Source of the DNA: Dryococelus australis
Lineage: Eukaryota; Arthropoda; Insecta; Phasmatodea; Phasmatidae
Assembly (NCBI GenBank): GCA_029891345.1
Contig: CM056994.1
Location: 59,799,251 to 59,863,250, forward strand
Direction: 5' to 3'
DNA: 64,000 nt
Part shown: one piece after another, positions 1 through 10,672 of the stretch
Position numbering within the stretch: the first letter of the stretch is position 1
How the letters are laid out: every line of letters starts with the position of its first letter
Notes under the pieces: model-generated
Told to the model about the DNA's origin: nothing
Seen by the model: the letters and a program-made list of their open reading frames with translations, nothing else
The model's database searches: none
Program-made: the position numbers and the translations under genes

Positions 1-245
1 CTCCGTCATCGGAAGGTTGAATGTTTTGGGTAGTCGTTGCGCGAATTTTCTGGTCATCAAACCCCACCCCCCCCCTTTTTTTCCCCCCTCCCTTTTTCCT
101 CCTTCGGCGTGACACAAGTTGCGAAGAACCTTTAGGGTCAGTTCAGCTCAGCTACGTACGCCGTGGCAGTGTGGTACCATCGTAACGAAAGTCGACGAGC
201 GAAGGCAGTGATTGGCGAGTGTTGTCAGCGAAAATCGGGAGAGTA
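1..245. other. Unassigned flank with C/T homopolymer run
   Basis: No gene or repeat family recognised. Positions 62-103 are a C-rich then T-rich homopolymer stretch. Confidence 0.4.
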
Positions 246-411
246 TAAGCTGTTCGCAATAAAGTGAGCACGTTTGAGACCCTATTTACATTTTCCTTTC
301 AGCCATTTATTATCTTTTAACCACTTTTTAAAATAAATATTGTCATGTAAGTAACAAACAGTGTGTGTGTGTGTGTGTGTGTGTATGTTGTGTATGTATG
401 TTGTGTATGTA

Positions 412-488
<77 letters not shown>

Positions 489-594
489 ACTGCAATCGGA
501 AGTTTACGTCTAAGGCTAAAATAAAATATATTTATTGACAGTTTTTCCAAATGAATGGGCTTTCAAAAGTGCTCACCTTACTATGAATAGCCTT
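246..594 (+). mobile_element. MITE family B, copy with microsatellite expansion
   Basis: Left terminus resembles AGGCTGTTCAC...AAAGTGAGCAC and the right end is its inverted counterpart ending in GAATAGCCTT, next to TATA on both sides. The interior matches the other B copies (CAGCCATTT, AACCAC, CATGTAAGTAA, CTAAGGCTAAAATAAA). It is about 110 bp longer than the usual 235 bp because a (GT)n/(TA)n tract has expanded where other copies only have GTGTGTGTATT. Non-autonomous and non-coding. Confidence 0.85.
361..485. repeat. (GT)n then (TA)n microsatellite
   Basis: GT repeats interrupted by TATGTTGTG steps at 361-428, then nearly pure TA to 485. It lies inside the family B MITE, at the position of that family's short GTGTGTGTA seed. 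The open frame running through it (IYIYIY/THTHTH) is an artefact. Confidence 0.95.
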
Positions 595-2420
595 TATAGC
601 CACTGTCCGGCTGGACTGTGGAAAAGTGGGACTTGATGCGTGAGTGACAGATATCTGCAATGATATTAATGTGTGGCAATGAACATCGTCATCGCATATG
701 TGTAAATAGCAGTAAGTATCAAGTGACTGTTGCTAGTATAAATACAGCGATAAGAACTTTATTGTAACAGAGATTGGCATTAAATATTGAGCTCACTGTT
801 AAGAATAAGTGTTGATAGCAGAGATAGTAATTAAATTTTTGTAAATAATAGCTGTGCGTATTTTTGTATCATTATAAATAAATGTAAGAAAAAATAGATT
901 CAGTTATTTTATTTTAAAAAATACCTTTTTTCCCTTACGAACTCGGATACGCCTCTGGTAACTCTTAACAATATCGAACATATTTCAATAAAGATGAAAC
1001 TGACTTGTGTTTGACGGAAATACAGAAGGTTAAGTGCTTTCCTTCTCGGCAAACTGGCATTCAGTCTGCTGCGCAGGGGAAAAAATACACTGAACCAAAG
1101 AAGCGAGCCGAGAGAAACGTACAACAGTTCACACACTGCGAGTTTTCTACTCCAGGCTCTCACACAGATTTCTAAAGCGCTACGTTCCCGGGTTCTGGTT
1201 TTCTCTCCTCGTATTCTCTTTGCATAGCAAGACGCCGGTGTTTCGTATGCTGCGGCGTGCGAACGAGGGCATGGCGCGAAGACTACTGTATCAGTTCGAA
1301 TGCCGAAGAAACCCGCCGTCTTGCGTATCGCCGCTGTATTGGCATGCATAGGGAAGACAGCGAACAGAACATGGACATTTTCAAGCAAGTTCAAATATTA
1401 CTGTTTGCGCTGATGGAGTGTGAAGGCTCTGCAAATAAAGCTTCCTTACAACGTTAAATTTCATTATCGGCTTCAGAAGGTTAAGGGTGCTATTTAAAAT
1501 TAAAAATTTTCCTTTCTGGAATTTGTAGAGGCCGTAATAACATTTTCAGGAAATTATTGTTATTTGTTTTTAATATTCCTATCCATTAAGTGCTCACATT
1601 TGTATGCCTTGGTAAAACTTAATACTTATCGGTAATCATGTTGTTTGAGCGTAATGCACAGAGCTCCCTCCTCCGCCCTCAAGAAGCCAGCTCCATAATG
1701 GGTCTCTAGATCCACTAAGCTCCGGCTACAATCACCGTAAGAATTAACAATAAAAAATAGAATCCACACTTGTATATGGGACCAGCTACAACACAACATA
1801 ACGGCTTAAGATGGCGGCCTGCTCGCGATAGCGGCGTTAAGAGGATTGAATATTTTCAATTCTCTTACGTCGAGTTCTACGCCGGCCAATCACGAGACAA
1901 CATTTCCAACCACGAAAGTCAGTGCAGTGCAAGCTTATAATAAGAACATAGTTATTAAATTAATTTTGCAGTACAGTTCAGATTTCCGTTTATTTAAATA
2001 GCCAAGGCAATTATTAACATGTATACAACACTTTAAATATCCCGAAACACGATTCACGCGAAACTTTTTTTATCACAAGTAGATAAATAAAAATAAATAT
2101 CAAGTTAGCCATCATACTGTTTGAAAATATCCGAGATACAAGTAAAGCCTGTCTTTTTTTTTTGTGCTCATGTCTCATTAGTCGCGTAACAGTTTTCTTA
2201 CTGCGATTGCAGCTAGTTCATTCCCTACTTCCACGGTAACGCCACTGCTATTTTGTTACGGGAACGCTACGGTGATTGTAGCCTAGGCTTTACTGGCTGT
2301 AAGTCACGGAGGAGAACGTTGGTGTATTTCAAGCACTTCCCTAACGCGTGGTCGGGGTACGCACTGGAGACCACCCCGAGTGGACTGAACTCGGACTGGA
2401 ATCGGAACGCAGCCGACCAA
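595..2420. other. Unassigned AT-rich region
   Basis: No family recognised. 595-900 is AT-rich; 1050-1450 is more GC-rich and holds a 161-codon open frame on the minus strand and overlapping shorter frames on the plus strand, but no domain, codon pattern or splice context supports coding. Confidence 0.4.
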
Positions 2421-2655
2421 GGGGCCGCGGTGGCTCAGCGGTTAGCGCGCTCGCCTCCCACCAAGGCGAACCGGGTTCAATCCCCGGCCGGGTCACCGAA
2501 TTTTCACAAGTGGGAATCGTGCCGGACGATGCCGTTGGTCGGTGGGTTTTCTCGGGTCCTTCATTCCGGCGCCGCTCTACATTCACTTCAATCGCCCTCA
2601 TCGGCTCTCAAGACCTCGCTGTTACGAGCTGCCCAAATATCTTCACTCACCCCCC
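2421..2655 (+). mobile_element. tRNA-derived SINE, main family
   Basis: Head of about 76 nt resembling a tRNA: A-box-like TGGCTCAGCGG and a perfect B box GGTTCAATCCC, so it could recruit Pol III. The body shares the family signature (GGGAATCGTGCCGGACGATGC, TCGGCGGGTTTTCTCGG variant, CCCTCATCGGCTCTCAAGACC, GCCCAAAT) and ends at CTTCACTCAC. Four overlapping short open frames run through it and are not genes. One of the better preserved copies. Confidence 0.9.
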
Positions 2656-3330
2656 TCCTGCTGGAGAAGCCGGAGACTTTACAGGATGCGCAAGAGTATT
2701 CTGAAAACTAGGTGCAACGCGGAATTCAGAGGAATTTCTGGGCGATGGCCTAAGACCCTATAAATATTGCAATGGTCCAAGGATCGACAGTCTTGTGGTA
2801 GAAGTCTTTTGCTGAGTGCGGTAACCAGGCGAAGACGAGTGCGGCGAAGGACATCGGCGAAGAAGACGGACGATGACGTGTGATTGCGAGGCGACGGCGG
2901 ACGAGGTAATTGTGGTGTGAATGGACGAGAGGGCTTGAAACCCGACGAGTGAAAGCTACCGTGCATAATGATGCTCGGAGAACTCTAGAACATTGTGGAC
3001 TGGTGGGACATGGACTAAACTGAGGTGGGACAGAATGAACATGTAATACGGACTTTATTGTAAATATTGGAACTGTCAAATATAGAGCAATTCAATAGGT
3101 TTTGATACGCTGTCTATTATGAGTGATTTTAGTTATTTAATTACATTAATTTCTTTGAGGTAACTGTAAATTGTACTGATTGGATTTATTAATTGTAAAT
3201 AGCAAGACATATCAATTTATTGTGAGATTGAGACGAGAGTATTTTCTTTATAATTATTTTAATAAATTAAGAAACTATAATTAATTATTTTATTTAATTA
3301 TGACCTCCATTCCTTTACGGAACTCCACCG
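2656..3330. other. Unassigned, faintly LTR-like
   Basis: A TATA-like CCTATAAATATT at about 2757, a GC-rich 2810-2960 stretch, then AT-rich DNA with several AATAAA-like motifs to 3290. This base-composition profile can be seen in solo LTRs, but I could not locate paired ends, a duplicated target, or any retroelement protein, so no call is made. Confidence 0.2.
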
Positions 3331-3862
3331 ACTTTTGAGAAAATTGTAACAGTGTTATCAAAATGAGTGAAGGGTAATAGAAAGTAATTTTTCTTTTGAG
3401 ATATTAGGTATTCAGATAGGTGCAGTACACGTCTGCAGGTCGAGTATGCTCCTACACGACATGCGACGCGATGACGATAAACAGTTTCGTAAGGACACAA
3501 TCTTTCATTTCGAAATGCACAAGTTCAGTACGCACATGTATCTCATAGTAGGCCCACGTAACGTGAGACGATGATGTGGGCCGGGGGCTCTCGCCGGCGA
3601 CCGGGGCAGGCAGGCCCCGGGGCGCGGATCCCTGGGGTCACCAGACGGGGCTTGTTTGCCCTCGTGCAGGGTAAACACAGCCTCGAGGAGACGCGAGATA
3701 GCGCCCCCACGTCGCCTGTCGCCTCGCTGCTGCTCAATGTGCCTGCCTCGTCCCTCCACGCACTATAGCCTATTCCCGGCATCTTCACGCTTTTTATGAT
3801 CAAACCTTTGAAAATTAACCCTGGGCATGACGTGTTGGGTTCTTTCCTGAACATCTCCTGTG
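3331..3862. other. Unassigned; small GC-rich block
   Basis: 3560-3765 is markedly GC- and CpG-rich compared with its surroundings. Overlapping frames are open on both strands, as expected for GC-rich DNA; none shows a recognisable domain. Confidence 0.35.
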
Positions 3863-4146
3863 TAGAGACCTGCGAAATTCGCGTTGTTGTTTAAGGACAG
3901 ACTCAACCGCAAGGTATTGTGCGTTTGATCGACTTCAGTCGTTGGTACAAAATATGTGTGTCACATCCAGGAGAACTCTTGAGCCAGTAATATAAATTCA
4001 GTGGCGGAGCCTCCTATCTCTTTTAAAGAGATCAAGCAGGTAGGTGACGTTGATTAGAGTGCAGCGGCCTATGAAACAACGGACTGTGCTTATGTTTGTA
4101 AGGCAGTTAGGTCTATCCTCTCACCGAAAGATTTTGCACGTCCCTA
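3863..4146 (+). mobile_element. hAT-type MITE, family D
   Basis: Starts TAGAGACCTGCGAAATTCGCG-like and ends GCACGTCCCTA; termini are imperfect inverted repeats typical of hAT elements. It shares its interior with the copy at 4308 (AAGGACAGACT, CTCTTGAGCCA, AGCAGGTAGGTGACGTTGATTA). The flanking 8-mers no longer match, so the duplication has decayed. Confidence 0.7.
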
Positions 4147-4189
4147 CTGGTATATCACAAGAGTTCTGTACTTTTGTTAACCAAAAAGT

Positions 4190-4780
4190 TTTTTTTTTTT
4201 GTTAAATTGTACTGTTTATTTTTTTATTTATAAATTATAATGTTTCATTAATATTTTTTACGAACAGAGACGTCGAGAAAATAGGTGTGTTGGTAATACC
4301 TAGTAAGTAGAGACCTGCAAAATTCGCGTTATTATTTAAAGACAGACTGAACTCCAAGTTACTGTGCGTTTCACGTACTTCAACCATTGGTTGGAAATAC
4401 GTGTGGCACGCCTCGGAGCACTCTTGAGCCAATAATATAAGCTAAGCAGTACAGTGGCCAATTTTCTATAAGGGAATCAAGCAGATAGGTGACGTTGATT
4501 AATGTATAGTGGCCAATGAAACCACGGACTGTGCTCACTCCACAAGGCAGTGGAGTCTATCATGTTACCGAAAGATAACGCGAATTTGGCACATCTCTTC
4601 TAGTAAGAGATAGCTCTCATGCACAATATTATTAAACAGAATGCGTACGAGTGGGGTGCATTGTCCCTTCAGTGTAATTTTCTACATTCAGTTTAGCTTT
4701 GTTTGCGCGAGGCGGAGGAACACCCTGGAAGTAGAACTTGAGCGTGGCTTCACGAAAGTTGGGAGAAACTGTGAACGGAG
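4190..4780 (-). mobile_element. Family C element, interrupted by a D MITE
   Basis: Reverse-oriented member of the family whose forward copies begin near TATAGTCCATTAACGGTTA (40577, 48047). Its sequence on both sides of 4300-4607 aligns with the uninterrupted copy at 27905-28216 (ATAGGTGTGTTGGTA, CTAGTAAG, TTTAGCTTTGTTTGCGC). The outer ends are approximate. Confidence 0.6.
4308..4599 (+). mobile_element. hAT-type MITE, family D, with 8-bp TSD
   Basis: 292-bp insertion flanked by exact 8-bp duplications CTAGTAAG at 4300-4307 and 4600-4607. Ends are imperfect inverted repeats (TAGAGACCTGCAAAATTCGCG-like at left, CGCGAATTTGGCACATCTCT at right). A related copy of the host repeat at 28054-28061 has a single CTAGTAAG, which is the empty site. 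Length of the duplication and TIR form fit the hAT superfamily. Confidence 0.88.
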
Positions 4781-4816
4781 TGCAGTTTGCCAACACGACC
4801 GCAGCTTCCTTCCTGC

Positions 4817-5483
4817 TAGAGATGGGCGTTATTTAACGTAACGGTTATAAAAAACTGTTACAATTTGTTCCATTGTCTACACTGTTATTTTTGGAACGTC
4901 TTGGATTGCCTCGACGCCTGACTACTGCGGATGAGTTAAAGTTATTTTTTTGGAACGTCTTAATTTGTTTACTTCTGTGCCTAACCTAACCTCATATATC
5001 TAAATCATATTAAAACAAATCATACTACAAAGCCGACATTTTCTATCAGAGAAGCTTATTTTTTGAACAAATATAATCCTTAAACATGTGTGCATATACA
5101 CCATTAGTATTATTTACACTTACATTACTGTAAATAACAGTTTCCCACCAACAAATCAGACTGTTCTGTTCTCATTGGTCGCAGCCGCACAAGTTCCACT
5201 TACGTTTCGGCTGGCGACTGTGAGTGTGCGCATGCGTAAAAGTTCATTTTTGGAATGTCTCGGTCTGCAACATTGCGCATGCACGAATGTTATGTCATGA
5301 ATCGCCAAAAGCCTTGGAACACTGAACAACGTAATCGTTATATGTATTCCGAAACGCCGGGACACGCGAGAAATGTTTTACAGAAACCTGTTACAAAAGT
5401 AACATGTTCCTGGAAAGTGTTACCTGTTTGGAAGTGGAACGATGGAACACGTTACACGAAAGTAACCTTTTGGCCCATCCCTA
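4817..5483 (+). mobile_element. hAT-type non-autonomous element, family K
   Basis: 667 bp between perfect 8-bp duplications CTTCCTGC (4809-4816 and 5484-5491). Termini TAGAGATGGGC and GCCCATCCCTA are inverted repeats. Subterminal regions are rich in GTTAC/GTAAC motifs (for example ATTTAACGTAACGG and GAACACGTTACACG), as often seen for transposase binding sites. No transposase remnant. A truncated relative lies at 49370-49737. Confidence 0.88.
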
Positions 5484-5491
5484 CTTCCTGC

Positions 5492-5711
5492 TGTATTTAC
5501 TCGCATCCCAGTGTAAATGTAGTGAGCAGTGGCGCAGCGCGCAGCATCTTTCACGTGGGAACGCCTGATGACGCACGTCCTTGCCGAGCTAGTATAACAG
5601 GAATCAAAAGTCCCCCCCCCCCCCAACCGAGAAAGAAAAAAAGAGCATGTGTAAAGTAAAAATGCTTTGCTTCCATACTGGTTAACGGACTTGCCTTATA
5701 TACGGGTATAA
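5492..5711. other. Unassigned
   Basis: Contains a C10 homopolymer at about 5612. No repeat family recognised. Confidence 0.4.
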
Positions 5712-6138
5712 AGGCTGTTCACGATAAAGTGAGCCCTTTTGAAATCAACCTTTGAAAAAAGTCACTGCCCAGGTCTGCATATATTTTAACTGGCGCACAG
5801 AGTGACATGCGCCAAGTAAAGTTGGTGATGATGAATAGAAAATAGTCCCATATCTTAACGTTGAATAAAAAGAGATAGTTAATCATTTGTCATAATTTAA
5901 ATTATTTCTTTAGTTTTCTTTTTTATTTTTTTTTATTTATCAAGTCTAAGGATGACCAGATTTGTAACATATTGACTTTTATAATAATTCCACAGTTTTT
6001 CCTGGCCGACGCATGAATAAAGTGATGAGACCCATGGAAATTTTAATTTTACATAAGGCGGAAGAATAGACAACGTGCATACAAGTAGATGTTAAGCAGA
6101 GGTTTCAAAAGTGCCCATTATACCGTGGTGAGTCTGTA
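5712..6138 (+). mobile_element. MITE family A
   Basis: Left end AGGCTGTTCACGATAAAGTG followed by the family A start GAAATCAACCTTTGAAAA; right end has the family pattern (ATGTTAAGCAGAGGTTTC, then a diverged inverted terminus). About 427 bp, the usual length. Interior markers: GGCGCACAGAGTGACATG, AGTAAAGTTGGT, CATATCTTAACGTTGAATAAAAAG, GACGCATGAATAAAGTGATGAG. Confidence 0.88.
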
Positions 6139-6357
6139 ATTGTAAGTACTTATGTATATTCTAATAAACACGAAAACACGGAATATTTCAACTTAAGTCT
6201 TTTTTTCGGGAGACACCATGTTATTGACAACTTAAAAATTTGGTCACTGAAGCATAAATCTGGTCTTTGAAATACGTCAAAATCAGCTAAAGTCGCCGTA
6301 TGTAGCCAGCCTTGGTTCACGATATTTATTCTTCTGTAAAACAGTGTTTTATCACTT

Positions 6358-6712
6358 TGCAGACTATGTTCGAGTGTAGCTCGAGCAAAGTTAATTTGAA
6401 AATTTGTTTGTTGTTCAGAACAAAACTGGCATGGATGTGCGGTCTTTACTCGGCTTAGTGATTAACATAATCTCACAAGAACACCACAGAGCAGTAAAAA
6501 TAATATTGGTAACGATACAATGTATTTTTTTCTATAGCCACTCAAAGGGACATGATGATTGTGAATCGTTTTATACAATAAAGGACATTTGAATGGGTCA
6601 GTATCAGCTCGGCTTTCCATTGGTTGATGACCGGCCAGTAATGTAGCTGTAAAGTACAGGGTAGTGTCCGGTGTGGTATGGACCAGTAGGACGATGACTA
6701 ACTTCTAATTTG
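6358..6712 (+). mobile_element. Single arm of the foldback element family
   Basis: 6358-6595 aligns with the right arm of the foldback element at 38984-39262 (GAGTGTAGCTCGAGCAAAG, TGTTCAGAACAAAACT, ACTCAAAGGGACAT, CGTTTTATACAATA). 6596-6712 aligns in reverse with 38285-38405 (TTGGTTGATGGCCGGCC region), so the arm extends further outward than the palindrome. It keeps the empty site (ATAAAGG, 6578-6584) of the SINE inserted at 38413. Confidence 0.7.
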
Positions 6713-6850
6713 TCTTAAATGACCTCAATCTGTTAAACTATAGCGACAATGCTGTATCTTTTCTAAACAGATTGCTGTATTAAAACACTATAGTCACAGC
6801 TTGAAATTATGAGGAACATTAAAAGATTGTTCATGTTTTTTTTTTCATAG

Positions 6851-7078
6851 CCGCCGTGAAGATATTTGGGCGGCTCTTAACATCGAGGTCTTCAGTCAAA
6901 GTCGATGAGGGTGAATGAAGTGAATATGGAGCGGCGCCGGAGTGAAGGGGCGGGGGAAACGGGAGATCACCGAGAAGACCCGCCGACCAACGGTATCGCC
7001 CGGAACGATTCCCACTTGCGAAAATCCGGTGACCCGGCCGGGAATTGAACCCGGTTCACCTTGGTGGGAGGCGAGCGG
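6851..7078 (-). mobile_element. SINE, main family, head truncated
   Basis: Minus-strand copy from CCGCCCAAATATC back to the B box (GGTTCAATTCCC on the minus strand) and the anticodon-stem region, ending abruptly at CGCTCGCC. The A-box end is missing, so it should not support Pol III initiation. Confidence 0.88.
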
Positions 7079-7354
7079 GAATCTTTTACTTGGCAGCATA
7101 TAACAGCGCAGGTGCGCCCATGTGGGTTGTTCATTTAGTTCATTTAATACTACTGCAAACATTTTTTCCGCAACATTTTGTTATCAGGAAAGAAATGATA
7201 ACTCACTATAGGGATAGATAGGAAAAAAGGTGACGTCACATGCCTTACTCGTTTTGAGATGCAGAGAAAGATGAAACGTTCGTCGTTATCTTCCCCCCTC
7301 CCCTCCTGGCCAACCTCCGGATGCTGGCATCCTACGCATCTTAACAGCGCAGCC
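7079..7354. other. Unassigned spacer between inverted SINEs
   Basis: Separates a minus-strand and a plus-strand SINE. No feature recognised. Confidence 0.4.
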
Positions 7355-7600
7355 TGGGGTCAAGGTGGCTGAGTGGTTAGACTGCTCGCCTCCCACCCAG
7401 GCGGACCGGGTTCAATCCCCGGACGGATCACTCCCGAATTTTTGCAAGTGGGAATCGTGCAGGACGATGCCGCTGGTCGGCGGGTTTTCTCGGGGACCTC
7501 CCGTTTCCCCCACCCTTTCATTTAGGCGCTGCTCCATACTCACCCTCATTGATTGTCAAGACCTCATTGTTAAGAGCCGCCCAAACCTCTCGACTCTCAA
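7355..7600 (+). mobile_element. SINE, main family
   Basis: A box TGGCTGAGTGG (perfect match to TRGCNNAGYNGG) and B box GGTTCAATCCC, then the family body (GGGAATCGTGCAGGACGATGC, GGCGGGTTTTCTCGG, GTTAAGAGCCGCCCAAA). Full-length apart from a diverged first few bases. Confidence 0.9.
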
Positions 7601-7652
7601 TCAACAGATCTGCGCAGGTTGTCACCCACCCCGCTCCTCGCAATAAATCTTA

Positions 7653-7742
7653 TAGGCTGTTCACGGTAAAGTGAGCACTTTTTAAATTAACCTTTGAAAA
7701 TGCTACTGCTCTTACCCTCACATATGTTTTGACGGGCGCTCT
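7653..7742 (+). mobile_element. MITE family A, left terminal fragment only
   Basis: Begins AGGCTGTTCACGGTAAAGTG after TAT and follows family A as far as the GACGGGCGCTCTG position, then breaks directly into polymerase-coding DNA. No matching right half was found downstream. Confidence 0.8.
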
Positions 7743-8893
7743 GGCTTGCGAATGGTTTGAGGCTCACATGTTTTCATTGTGGAATTTCGCGAACACGGTG
7801 AATGATGACACATCCTTTTTCGCGGAAGTGGATTTGTCGTTTCCAGACGAATGCCACGTTATGCTATCAGATCTGCCTTTGGCCCCAGTAAATGGCATAC
7901 CTCCTAACGGCTCGCATGAAAAACTTCTTTTGACACTCGCAAACGCGGAAGAATTATGTTATTCATGGGGAAACACTGAGACAGTACTTGATGTATGGAG
8001 CCACACTTTACTCTGTTCATCGCGTTTCGCGCTTTGAGCAGAAGGCTTGGATGGCTCCGTACATCGAGTTTAATAATGACAAACGTGCCCAAGCTGTGAA
8101 CGACTTTGAGAAATCGTTTTTTTAACTTATGAATAAAACCGTTTATAGAAAAACTTTGCAGAATGTCCGCCGGGAAAGGGACATAAGAGTCTTCTCCACG
8201 TATGACACTATATATGGAACTGCAGAACTGATTGGGCGTCCTACATTCCAGGCACGACAGATCATCGATGAGAATCTTGTCCTTATCGAAATGTCAAAGA
8301 GCGGTGTTACGTTTAACAAGCCTTTGTAACCTGGTGTTGCCATTCCTGATCTTTCCAAACCAACCCTTTACGAATTTCATTATAAGTACATGTGTGATAA
8401 ATTTCCTCCGCCAGCCTTGCCCCTTTTATATTGAGATACCGACAGCCTCATCTATGAAATTGCCTGTAGAGATGTTTACGAAGTAATTACCCCAAATTTA
8501 AAGACGCGGTTTGGTACATCCAAATATGCGCTCGATAACCCGCAAGGATTCTCGCCCGAGAACAAAGGCCGTACCGGAGTGATGAAGACGGAATGTGCGG
8601 GCCGCATCATCACACACTTTGTAGGTTTACGTCCCAAGCTTTACGCATACATTGATTCGAGTGAACAGTACGTAAAGCGAAGGGTGTAAAACCTAATGTG
8701 CTGCAGTCCTTCCGATACGAGGATTATCGAGATTGCCTGATAATTGCACCAGGGTTCTCGGGACCCAATACCAGTTCCTTTCGCGTGGTCACGAGGTTTA
8801 CACCGAACGCATGACCAAAGTAGGTTTAGACGATAAGCGCTTCATTGAGCCGGATGGAGTATCGACTTTATCTTGGAGGCACTACAGGATTCC
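7743..8893 (+). pseudogene. Decayed protein-primed family B DNA polymerase (Polinton/Maverick type), C-terminal half
   Basis: Conceptual translation across several frames matches the palm and thumb half of the PolB of Polinton/Maverick transposons and related adintovirus-like elements. Visible landmarks in order: FFAEVDLSFPDE and DLPLAP; the KLMNKTVY..KT block (motif B, with the usual glycine after the tyrosine changed to arginine) near 8125-8155; RPTFQARQI; VLIEMSK; DTDSLIYEI (motif C) at 8435-8461; FVGLRPKLY near 8620; and KVGLDDKRF before the end. The exonuclease and N-terminal half are absent. The frame shifts repeatedly and there are in-frame stops (for example at about 8328 and inside the motif B region), so it is not functional. 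It abuts a MITE A terminus at its 5' edge. Assignment to Polinton rather than another protein-primed PolB lineage is inferred from motif spacing. Confidence 0.85.
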
Positions 8894-10260
8894 AAAGTTT
8901 TTTTTTTCTTTCCCCATTACTTTTGTTTCAGCATCAATTTAAATATAGGGCTGCCATCACCACTGCCAGCACCGCACCCAATACCACACCCTGCTCCGCT
9001 CCACACCCTGCTCCGCACTGCAATCTGCTTCACATCTGTCTTCAAACCTACTGCATCGATATCTTTAGAGATATGTCTTCAAAGCTGCTGCTTTTCCATA
9101 GCTGCATGCCATTTAACATCGGCCAAATAACCCCTGTTCTCCTCAATATCACCCAGGAATTACTCTTCGCAGTGTGGGTTTACATCATTTTAAATCTACG
9201 GATATACAAGTGTGTGTGTGGAGTCAGTGTAGGTGTTGGTGTGTATGTGGGTCTGGCAAATATATTCCCGGATGTGACATAACGGACGTCAACCCATAAC
9301 GCCGCAACGGACGACATCCCGAATTGCTGTTTGTTATATAGTGTATATATTTTTTGAGTTTTAATGAATGTAAATTTCAAACAGGCTGTGAAACACAAGG
9401 ACGAAACTCCGAATCGCCGTTTACTGTATATTTTTGTTAGTTTTAATGTATGTAAATTTCTATGTTCTTGTTTTGTAATGTGAAATGTTAATTTGTATGA
9501 ATGTGTGTGTGTGAATATTTGTATAAAGATTTTAAAGTGTTTTCATATGTAAATATAATATTAAGGAATTTTTTGTACATGATTTGGAAGTTGTAAATAT
9601 TTTTGATAGTTTGTGAAAAGCTGTTGAAATGTAAAGTAAATATAGTTTTGAGGGTTTTTTTAAAATTAAATTATAATGGTAAAAAGGAATAATGTGACTT
9701 GTTAATTAGTAGTTTGATTTCCTTTTGTCACATTTCTAATAATTATTTTAAGTTTGAGTAATTTGTGGATGAGATGTAATGTTTTTACACAAACAAGTAT
9801 GGAAATGGAAGTATGAAAGTGAATGAACTCTGAAAAGTAATGGAATGAGGGAGAATCTTGAGAAAATCTTGTGAATGAACTCTGAAAAACACACAATGGT
9901 GAGACAAGTTACACTATTGCTAATAGATGGGACAACTTCAGGTAAAAGGACACTTGCCCTACAGAGCAAGGCTAAGGAAAGACGAACCTCACTAACTGAC
10001 ATCGACTTTGTCTTCTAACAGGTTGCAGCAGGAATGAACAAGTTACAACAGGTTATTATATTCACTCGAAAAATTTCGAGTATCACTTTAAGAAATTACT
10101 ACGACTTTGGATCAACATGTTGATGTCTGCTGTGAAGAGATATTATTCTTCAAATATGTGCTGAGATGCATGGTATATACACTTATTTTTTTTAATATTG
10201 AAATGAATTATTTCAACAACACTTTGAAGAAACATTATAAATTTATAAAACTAAGTATAT
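8894..10260. other. Unassigned AT-rich region with small direct duplication
   Basis: Starts with T-rich and CAxCC-rich sequence. 9310-9379 and 9399-9460 are diverged direct copies about 90 bp apart (GGACGAmA..CCGAAT, GTTTTAATG.ATGTAAATTTC). GTGAATGAACTCTGAAAA occurs twice (about 9820, 9871). No other Polinton gene (integrase, protease, ATPase, capsid) was recognised here. Confidence 0.45.
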
Positions 10261-10261
10261 A

Positions 10262-10422
10262 CTTGCTCCTCCTCCTCCTCCTCCTCCTACTGATCTGTCT
10301 CCATATCCTCCACATTCGCCTCCACATTCACCTCCACATCCACATTCACATCCGCATTCGCCTCCACATTCACCTCTACATCCACATCCACATTCGCCTC
10401 CACATCCATATTCGTCTCCACA
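10262..10422. repeat. Trinucleotide / hexanucleotide low-complexity tract
   Basis: (CTC)n at 10266-10288, then degenerate CCACATTCGCCT / CCACATCCA units to about 10422. It reads as LLLLLL... HIRLHIH on the plus strand and as Gly/Cys/Glu-rich on the minus strand; neither is a credible protein. Confidence 0.9.
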
Positions 10423-10499
10423 CGTAAGACTTAAGACTTGACACCACAAGTAGCATCTCAATAAGCTCACCAGACTATACCACCTGCTCCTCAATAGCT

Positions 10500-10672
10500 A
10501 CACACCTTGCTCCACATATTCCACACCTTGCTCCACCTGCTCCACACCTTGTTCCACAATTGGCTCCCCAATTATCACCACATGGCACCACACTAGCACA
10601 ACATGGCACCACACAGCACCTCACAGCACCTCACATAGCACCTCACACAGCACCTCACATAGCACTGAAATT
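10500..10672. repeat. Degenerate short tandem repeats (CTCCACACCTTG; AGCACCTCACA)
   Basis: Two adjoining sets of 11-15 bp units: CTCCACACCTTG-like at 10505-10555 and CACCTCACATAGCA/ CACCACACAGCA-like at 10575-10665. Confidence 0.85.

Noticed and set aside
909-1394. 161-codon minus-strand open frame
   Set aside because: No domain or family resemblance, low-complexity composition and no splice or neighbour support; long frames of this size occur by chance in 64 kb.
2421-2500. SINE heads as functional tRNA genes
   Set aside because: Pol III boxes are present but the heads continue into a common SINE body, acceptor stems do not close at the expected 3' end, and copies are many and diverged.
2253-2711. 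Open frames of 86-152 codons over the SINE at 2421 (also at 36666, 37583, 39441, 54518, 56561)
   Set aside because: Each coincides with a SINE body; the same residues recur (HQGEPGSIPGR, NRVQSPAGS) because the repeat recurs.
4981-4995. CCTAACCTAACC as arthropod telomere repeat
   Set aside because: Only two units inside a hAT element.
7653-8893. AGGCTG...CCT MITE ends as Polinton terminal repeats
   Set aside because: Polinton ends start AG but produce 6-bp duplications; the A and B elements are flanked by TA and occur without any Polinton gene.
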